A stretch of 7,198 bases of DNA from CAYVDH01 sp964450355 (GTDB taxonomy: Bacteria > Bacteroidota > Bacteroidia > NS11-12g > UBA955): contig CAYVDH010000180.1 of NCBI GenBank assembly GCA_964450355.1, positions 1 to 7,198 on the forward strand, in the 5' to 3' direction. The notes under the pieces were generated by a model. It was not told the DNA's origin. It did not search any database and saw nothing but the letters and a program-made list of their open reading frames with translations. A program made the position numbers and the translations under genes. How positions within the stretch are numbered: position 1 is the first letter of the stretch; each line of letters opens with the position of its first letter. Shown one piece after another: positions 1 to 4,410 of this stretch.

Positions 1-2031
1 AATTGTGTTTTCAAGCTTAAACTTATTAGAAGGAAACACTATATTCTTATTAATTTGATATTTTAAAGGAGGTGTTTTATAAATTACTTTATTATGAAAA
101 CTAACGCTATCAAATATCATATTTCCAAAATGAAAAACATTTGACGAAGGATTAACAGGATAAAAACCCATAGCACTGAATACATACCATGCACTCATTT
201 GACCACAATCTTCGTTGCCACAAAGACCATCAGGTGTTGGTTTATACAATTCATCACATATTTTTTTTACATATTTGGCTGTAGAATCGATGTTGTTAAA
301 CAAATAGGGAATATGGTGACTTGGCTCGTTGCCATGGGCGTATTGTCCAATTAAGCCTGTAATATCTGCTTGTTCTCTACCAGTAGTTTTACTATCGGTA
401 TTAAATAATTTTGAAATTAAATCATTATTTTGATTCAAATGATAATGTTGAGGTATTGCAAAACTATACTGCCAAGCATTGGCTTCTGTATAATGGTTAT
501 TCACTTGAGTTGGGTCAAAAGGAGAGATCCATCCACCATTTTTTCTAGGAGTCATAAAACCAGTTTCATTGTCATAAACATTTAACCAGCCATAACTTAA
601 TTTATTAAAATAGTCCCTATCTTCATAATTTTCTATATGTTTTGCTATCTCAGCAACACAATAAAAATCATAACTATACTCTAAAGTTTTACTTACACTT
701 TCGCTTTCATCTTCAATACTTAAATATCCTTTTTCTCTAAATTTATCTAATCCAAATCTATTGCTCATTGCCTCGGCTTTTACGGCAGGATATAGGTCTT
801 TTAATTCTTGCAAAGTAATCACTTCTTTATTGTAAGCATCTAAAATTACACTCACACTGTGAAAGCCTATCATGCAATTGGTTTCATTGCCCCACAATTC
901 CCACATGGGTAACCGTCCACTTTGTTCATATTGAGCCTTAAAAGTCATTATAAAATCGTGGCTTCGTTTTTTATCTATGATATTGAGCAAAGGATGCAAG
1001 GCCCTGTATGTATCCCACAATGAAAATACGGTATAATAATTAAAACCTTCGGCTTTGTGTATTTGTTTATCTCTTCCAAGGTATCTACCATCTACATCAT
1101 TCATGATATTGGGGTGTATCATGCAATGGTAAAGGGCAGTGTAGAAATTTATTTTTTCAGTTTGAGTGCCGCCATATGCTTTTATTCTATTCAATTCTAT
1201 ATTCCAAGCAATATTGGCCTCTTGTTTTACTTTTTCAAAATTAAAATGTAGTAATTCGGCTTCCATATTGGCTTTTGCACCTGCTTCATCTACACTAGAA
1301 AGTGCTGTTTTTATTAAAATTTTTTCACCTGCTTTTACTTTATATCCTAAGTTTACTTTGGTTTCTCCTTTTTCATTTTTAGAAATAATAATTTGGTCAG
1401 CATCTTTATTTACCTCAAAATAATAATACAACAGTTGGTCTTCTGCCCAAGCTTTTGACCTGCGTAATCCAGAAAATTCATGTTTATTTATTTGTGTTAT
1501 TTTTCCTTCCAACAATTCATCACGGTGTTTGAGATTTAAAGTAATCCAAGCAAAACCACTTTTAGAATAAGTATATTGTTGCAAACCAACTCTTGTGGTA
1601 GAAGTTAACTCTACTTTTATACCATTGTCTAATTTTACGCTGTAATATCCTGCTTTGGAGACTTCATTTTGATGAGAAAACGTTTGAGATAAGTTTTCAA
1701 TACTTTCTATTTTCTCTTGCAATTTCCCAACTGTAAAAGTAGGCATAAAGGCAATATCCCCATAATCGCTGCAACCTGTTCCACTTAAATGGGTATGAGA
1801 AAATCCATAGATTAAACTGTCAGAATAATGGTAACCACTACAACCATCCCAGCTACCATCTATGCGAGTATCAGGGCTTAGCTGAACCATTGCAAAGGGT
1901 AGGGTAGCGCCAGGAAAAGTATGTCCATGCCCATCAGTGCCTATCATTGGTTTAACGAATTGGGTATAATTTATTTGAGCATTACATAATGTAAATCCCA
2001 AACAAAAAAACAACAACATTTTATTTTTCAT
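1..2031 (-). CDS. Secreted GH92 family alpha-mannosidase (3' end beyond window)
   Basis: Probable exo-alpha-mannosidase of glycoside hydrolase family 92, a calcium-dependent inverting family that trims mannose from N-glycans and mannans. The reading frame is open for 677 codons from the ATG at 2029-2031 to the window edge. Family members are usually about 740-770 residues, so the C-terminus is missing. Residues 1-18 form a signal peptide ending CNA before Gln19; no good lipobox is present, so export to the periplasm or beyond is likely. Family motifs in order: GTDGHGHTFPG (31-41), HLSGTGCSDYGD (81-92), WDT (339-341), MWELWGNET (376-384), HYTEANAWQY with Glu516 as the likely general acid, HGNEPSHH (566-573), and GNEDCGQMSAWYVFSAMGFY with Asp608 as the likely general base. 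The start is firm: an in-frame TAG lies seven codons upstream (2050-2052). The gene begins 24 nt after the TPR gene and has no Shine-Dalgarno site. Linkage specificity cannot be read from the sequence. No SusC/SusD genes are visible. Confidence 0.93.
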   Translation of the reverse strand, partial: MKNKMLLFFCLGFTLCNAQINYTQFVKPMIGTDGHGHTFPGATLPFAMVQLSPDTRIDGSWDGCSGYHYSDSLIYGFSHTHLSGTGCSDYGDIAFMPTFTVGKLQEKIESIENLSQTFSHQNEVSKAGYYSVKLDNGIKVELTSTTRVGLQQYTYSKSGFAWITLNLKHRDELLEGKITQINKHEFSGLRRSKAWAEDQLLYYYFEVNKDADQIIISKNEKGETKVNLGYKVKAGEKILIKTALSSVDEAGAKANMEAELLHFNFEKVKQEANIAWNIELNRIKAYGGTQTEKINFYTALYHCMIHPNIMNDVDGRYLGRDKQIHKAEGFNYYTVFSLWDTYRALHPLLNIIDKKRSHDFIMTFKAQYEQSGRLPMWELWGNETNCMIGFHSVSVILDAYNKEVITLQELKDLYPAVKAEAMSNRFGLDKFREKGYLSIEDESESVSKTLEYSYDFYCVAEIAKHIENYEDRDYFNKLSYGWLNVYDNETGFMTPRKNGGWISPFDPTQVNNHYTEANAWQYSFAIPQHYHLNQNNDLISKLFNTDSKTTGREQADITGLIGQYAHGNEPSHHIPYLFNNIDSTAKYVKKICDELYKPTPDGLCGNEDCGQMSAWYVFSAMGFYPVNPSSNVFHFGNMIFDSVSFHNKVIYKTPPLKYQINKNIVFPSNKFKLENTI

Positions 2032-2045
2032 AAAAGGTTGTAAAT

Positions 2046-2072
2046 TTAACTATTTTTAGTTTGAATAGTTAA
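2046..2072 (-). repeat. 9-bp inverted repeat across the TPR/GH92 junction
   Basis: TTAACTATT (2046-2054) and AATAGTTAA (2064-2072) are perfect inverted arms around a 9-nt loop that contains the TAA stop codon of the TPR gene. The right edge of the minus-strand hairpin lies about 14 nt before the GH92 start codon. No T-tract follows, so it is not an ordinary terminator. It could be an mRNA processing or stability element that sets GH92 expression apart from rtcB, or an operator. The arms are AT-rich, so chance is possible. Confidence 0.45.
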
Positions 2073-2580
2073 TTATATACTGAGTTTTTATGCTTTTTTT
2101 TATCTTCTTTGTTTTTTCATTAATTCTTTCTAAGGATGAATCTATGTCTTGATTAAACGAAGAATTTAAAGAATATTGTCTTGATTTTTCAAGGCATTGT
2201 GTCGCTTTTTTAAATTTCTCAGTGTATTCAAATAAAATGGCTTTTTTATACCATATCAATCCTTTGTCTATTCCTTTAATAGTCATTGCAAATTCAATTA
2301 ATTTTAACGCTTCGTTATAATCTTGATTGTATATCAATGTATCAATATAATTAGGGTATATTTTTACACAATGTAAATCAATAGCCAAAGCTTGAGCAAA
2401 GTATTCTTTTGCTTTTTCGTATTGCAAAAATTGTTCACTGTAAAATTGGCCCATCAAGCCAAGAGCCATTGCATTCTCGCTATCATACGACAATGAGTAA
2501 TTCAACGACTCCAGTACTTGTGGTAAATTATATGGATAATTATCCAATGCCTCTATTAAATATTTTTCTGATAATGTCAT
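2056..2580 (-). CDS. Small TPR-repeat protein downstream of rtcB
   Basis: A 174-residue protein made almost entirely of tetratricopeptide repeats, helical hairpins that bind partner proteins. Three 34-residue units follow head to tail at about 36-69, 70-103 and 104-137; the first is the clearest, with the Gly-41/Tyr-47/Ala-64/Ala-66 pattern. Residues 2-35 have the same length and look like a degenerate first repeat. The tail from about 155 is rich in lysine and may be flexible or bind nucleic acid (inference). There is no signal peptide or membrane segment, so it should be cytoplasmic. It starts 17 nt after the rtcB stop, with a purine-rich GAAAGGA about 6 nt ahead of the ATG that could serve as a ribosome site. 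Gene order suggests a partner or adaptor of RtcB, but no catalytic motif is present and the exact role is unknown. Confidence 0.85.
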   Translation of the reverse strand: MTLSEKYLIEALDNYPYNLPQVLESLNYSLSYDSENAMALGLMGQFYSEQFLQYEKAKEYFAQALAIDLHCVKIYPNYIDTLIYNQDYNEALKLIEFAMTIKGIDKGLIWYKKAILFEYTEKFKKATQCLEKSRQYSLNSSFNQDIDSSLERINEKTKKIKKSIKTQYIINYSN

Positions 2581-2597
2581 TTTTTCCTTTCTTTTTA

Positions 2598-3989
2598 TTA
2601 TTTGTCCATTCTCACAATTTTTGGAGTAAATGTGCCAAGAATTGTAACTAATTCATTTTGATTTGCCATTACTTTATTTATGTCCTTGTATGCCATAGGT
2701 GCTTCATCTACATTGCCGCCAATCAAAGTGACTTCATGTTCCTTTAAATGTTTTTTTATCTCACTTGGTGTAAATTTTTGCTTGCATACATTACGACTGT
2801 ATAATCTTCCAGCTCCGTGCGATGCAGAATTTACACTTTCACTATTTCCTTTTCCCATTACAATGTATCCAGGGCTAGTCATTGAGCCAGGGATGATTCC
2901 TAATTGTCCTTGGTGTGCAGGAGTAGCTCCTTTGCGATGAACAATGCATTCATTTCCATTGACTGTCTCTTTCCAAGCAAAATTGTGAGTATTAAACACC
3001 TGTAAGATCGGTCTTGCTCCAATTAATTTTGCCAGTCTGTAATGGATATTTTCATGACATGCTTTAGCATAATCTCCCGCTAAATTCATTGAAAGCCAAT
3101 ACTCCATACCATCGTGTGAGTTTAAATCTAACCAAGCCAAATGCTGAACTTGTTTCGGCAGGGGACATTGTTTTGTTGCTAAATAAGTGTAATGCTTTGC
3201 AATGTTTGCACCTAATGCCCTTGAACCACTGTGAGATAAAATTGAAAAATATTTACCTGCTGGAATATTTGTATAAACATTTTCTGAATCAATTTCAGTT
3301 ACACCAAATTCAACAAAATGATTTCCTCCACCTGAAGTTCCAAGTTGTTTGATGGCTTTTGAATGTAAACTTTTAAGCAATGGAATTTCTTTAAACAATT
3401 CTGAATCTAATACCTCATGATGAATTTTAGTTTGATGTGTTTCGTACATTCCAAATTTTGTGTGTTCACTTAACATGTTTTTCAACTGATGCTCTCTTCC
3501 TTGAAAATAAGATGCAGGTAAATGAAATACACTCAAATGCATGCTACATCCTATATCAACTCCAACACCATAAGGTATTACGGCATTATCAGTAGCTAGC
3601 ACTCCTCCAATTGGCAATCCATAACCTGAATGAGCATCGGGCATTAATGCACCAGTGACACTTATTGGAAGCTTTAGGGCTTCAAACAATTGCCATTTTG
3701 TTGGCTCATCAATTTCATTTTCACCATAGATTTGATAAGGAGCTCTTTGAGTTTTTAATTCATGTCTCTTTATTTCCAATGGTTTTATTAACCCTTCCAC
3801 TACTTTGCCCCATACCGCATGACCCACAAAGTTTTCTTTCTCAATTAATACCTGTTTCAATTCAAGAATAATGGCTTCTTTTTTTTCTTTTTTTCTATAT
3901 CTGCTAATTTGCCCTAAAGCAATATTCATAGCGTTATTTTGTGGAAACCCTAATTCTATTAGGTCTTTTCCTTTTATTTTCTTTCCCAT
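2598..3989 (-). CDS. rtcB: RNA-splicing ligase RtcB
   Basis: GTP- and Mn(II)-dependent RNA ligase that joins 2',3'-cyclic phosphate or 3'-phosphate ends to 5'-OH ends. In bacteria it repairs RNAs such as tRNA or rRNA cut by ribotoxins. The 463-residue protein carries the whole active site: Asp145 and Cys148 in GVGVDIGCSM, Asn223-His224 in GTSGGGNHFVEF, His253 in SHSGSRALG, His335 in NTHNFAW, the HRKGATPAHQGQLGIIPGSM block (351-370), and His391 in SASHGAGRLYSR, which matches the histidine that is guanylylated in characterised RtcB proteins. It appears intact and active. The length is within the family range and there is no signal peptide. The gene ends in tandem stops (TAA TAA) and is followed closely by the TPR gene. 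No RtcA cyclase, sigma-54 activator RtcR or PrfH release factor is seen nearby. No clear TAnnTTTG promoter lies in the 130 nt upstream, so expression may depend on the leader described at 4120-4346. Confidence 0.97.
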   Translation of the reverse strand: MGKKIKGKDLIELGFPQNNAMNIALGQISRYRKKEKKEAIILELKQVLIEKENFVGHAVWGKVVEGLIKPLEIKRHELKTQRAPYQIYGENEIDEPTKWQLFEALKLPISVTGALMPDAHSGYGLPIGGVLATDNAVIPYGVGVDIGCSMHLSVFHLPASYFQGREHQLKNMLSEHTKFGMYETHQTKIHHEVLDSELFKEIPLLKSLHSKAIKQLGTSGGGNHFVEFGVTEIDSENVYTNIPAGKYFSILSHSGSRALGANIAKHYTYLATKQCPLPKQVQHLAWLDLNSHDGMEYWLSMNLAGDYAKACHENIHYRLAKLIGARPILQVFNTHNFAWKETVNGNECIVHRKGATPAHQGQLGIIPGSMTSPGYIVMGKGNSESVNSASHGAGRLYSRNVCKQKFTPSEIKKHLKEHEVTLIGGNVDEAPMAYKDINKVMANQNELVTILGTFTPKIVRMDK

Positions 3990-4004
3990 ATTTTTTTATT
4001 GTTT

Positions 4005-4019
4005 TGTTCGTATCGAACA
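4005..4019. promoter_or_regulatory. Palindrome just upstream of rtcB (possible operator or 5'UTR hairpin)
   Basis: TGTTCG (4005-4010), TAT spacer, CGAACA (4014-4019): perfect 6-bp arms, GC-richer than the flanks, ending 15 nt before the rtcB ATG. It could be a binding site for a dimeric regulator, or a small hairpin that controls access to the rtcB start. No regulator gene is in view, so its meaning is inferred from symmetry and position only. Confidence 0.45.
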
Positions 4020-4119
4020 GTTTTGTTTTTTGGCCAAATGATTTCCCATTCCCATTTTTTTATAAAAAATGAGTCTATTAAATTCATTCAGACTTGATAC
4101 ATTCGGAATTTTTTAAAAC

Positions 4120-4148
4120 AAAAAAAAATCCGAAGTGAAAACTCCGGA
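4120..4148 (-). terminator. Intrinsic terminator behind the leader ORF, ahead of rtcB
   Basis: Read on the minus strand, TCCGGAGT (4148-4141), loop TTTC (4140-4137) and ACTTCGGA (4136-4129) form an 8-bp stem with one G-U pair, followed at once by nine T residues (4128-4120). On the plus strand the same stem has an A-C mismatch and no T-tract, so it works in the minus direction. The only minus-strand transcript that could reach it is the short leader transcript starting near 4311, and rtcB begins 130 nt beyond. This placement, promoter then short ORF then terminator then operon, fits an attenuator. Confidence 0.82.
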
Positions 4149-4199
4149 ATTGATATTTTAGTTTATGTTGTTTTTTAACTAAAAGTATAAACCCGAAGC
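4141..4199 (-). promoter_or_regulatory. Candidate antiterminator pairing (end of leader ORF with terminator 5' arm)
   Basis: Minus-strand GCTTCGGG (4199-4192), inside codons 20-23 of the leader ORF, can pair over eight positions with the terminator 5' arm TCCGGAGT (4148-4141), using three G-U wobbles. It resembles the terminator's own 3' arm ACTTCGGA, so the two pairings exclude each other. A ribosome finishing the ORF at the stop codon (4175-4177) would tend to mask the 4192-4199 segment and allow termination. A ribosome that stalls early, or fails to start, would leave it free and favour read-through. The pairing is visible in the sequence; its use in the cell is inference. Confidence 0.5.
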
Positions 4200-4258
4200 C
4201 TATCTGCTAAAGGACCTAGTCCTAAAGGAGATATTTGATTTAGATTTTTCATCATCAT
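4175..4258 (-). CDS. 27-codon leader ORF upstream of rtcB
   Basis: A short ORF starting with three consecutive ATG codons (4258-4250), any of which could be the start, and ending TAA at 4175-4177. The peptide begins MMMKNLNQ, contains PLGLGPL (residues 11-17) and ends RLRVYTFS. It sits between a strong promoter and an intrinsic terminator, with 26 nt from stop codon to terminator stem. Two in-frame copies of CCTTTAG (minus strand, 4228-4222 and 4213-4207) flank a 5-bp hairpin, AGGAC/GTCCT at 4211-4223. Arginine codons AGG and CGG, uncommon in this AT-rich DNA, lie in the segment that can pair with the terminator. The peptide has no signal sequence or membrane segment. Most likely it is a leader peptide whose translation sets read-through into rtcB; a free-standing small RNA with a chance ORF is the alternative. 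I do not recognise the peptide as a named family. Confidence 0.6.
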   Translation of the reverse strand: MMMKNLNQISPLGLGPLADRLRVYTFS

Positions 4259-4290
4259 GGCTTTTTACGTTTAATTTGTGATTATTGGTG

Positions 4291-4309
4291 AATTAAGTAC
4301 TTCTTAATT
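4291..4309 (-). repeat. 5' hairpin of the leader transcript
   Basis: AATTAAG (4291-4297) and CTTAATT (4303-4309) are perfect 7-bp inverted arms with a 5-nt loop. They fall within the first few nucleotides of the minus-strand transcript predicted from the promoter at 4316-4346. A stem at the extreme 5' end could protect the RNA from decay, or the palindrome could be an operator just downstream of the start site. The stem is weak because it is AT-rich. Confidence 0.4.
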
Positions 4310-4315
4310 TCGGTG

Positions 4316-4346
4316 CAAAGATAATTTTATTTTTTTAAATTTCAAA
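4316..4346 (-). promoter_or_regulatory. Bacteroidota-type promoter reading towards rtcB
   Basis: Minus-strand TTTG (4346-4343), a 19-nt spacer and TATCTTTG (4323-4316) match the Bacteroidota -33/-7 consensus TTTG-N19-TAnnTTTG at every fixed position. Transcription should start near 4311, giving about 53 nt before the leader ORF. It is the only good minus-strand promoter I find between 3990 and 4410, so it probably drives the leader and, by read-through, rtcB, the TPR gene and perhaps GH92. Confidence 0.8.
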
Positions 4347-4370
4347 TAATTAAAAAAATTAGTTTACTAA

Positions 4371-4403
4371 TTGTGTTATTAGTTATTCATTTAATTATAT
4401 TTG
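4371..4403 (+). promoter_or_regulatory. Promoter for the T9SS cargo gene; near-leaderless start
   Basis: TATATTTG (4396-4403) matches the -7 consensus TAnnTTTG, and a TTG (4371-4373) lies 22 nt upstream, slightly long but within the range seen for -33 elements. The implied start site is about 4408-4410, at most a few nucleotides before the GTG at 4411. If so, the mRNA has almost no 5' untranslated region. The box is AT-rich and could occur by chance, so confidence is moderate. Confidence 0.5.
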
Positions 4404-4410
4404 TATTTGA

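Noticed and set aside
1057..1423. Two overlapping plus-strand ORFs of 64 and 85 codons
   Set aside because: They lie antisense within the GH92 gene, whose conserved motifs run through the whole stretch. The peptides show no family features.
2409..3871. Several plus-strand ORFs of 68-87 codons
   Set aside because: They are antisense shadows of the TPR gene and rtcB, both of which are clearly coding.
4020..4119. A separate rtcB promoter
   Set aside because: No TAnnTTTG match is present on the minus strand. The nearest is ATCATTTG near 4037-4044, which lacks the TA and a suitable -33 element.
4129..4148. Terminator for a plus-strand transcript
   Set aside because: On the plus strand the stem has an A-C mismatch and no T-tract follows. 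The minus orientation has a G-U pair and nine T residues.
3990..4410. A tRNA or other structural RNA gene in the intergenic region
   Set aside because: No cloverleaf, T-loop motif or CCA end could be found on either strand. The visible stems are explained by the hairpins and terminator listed.
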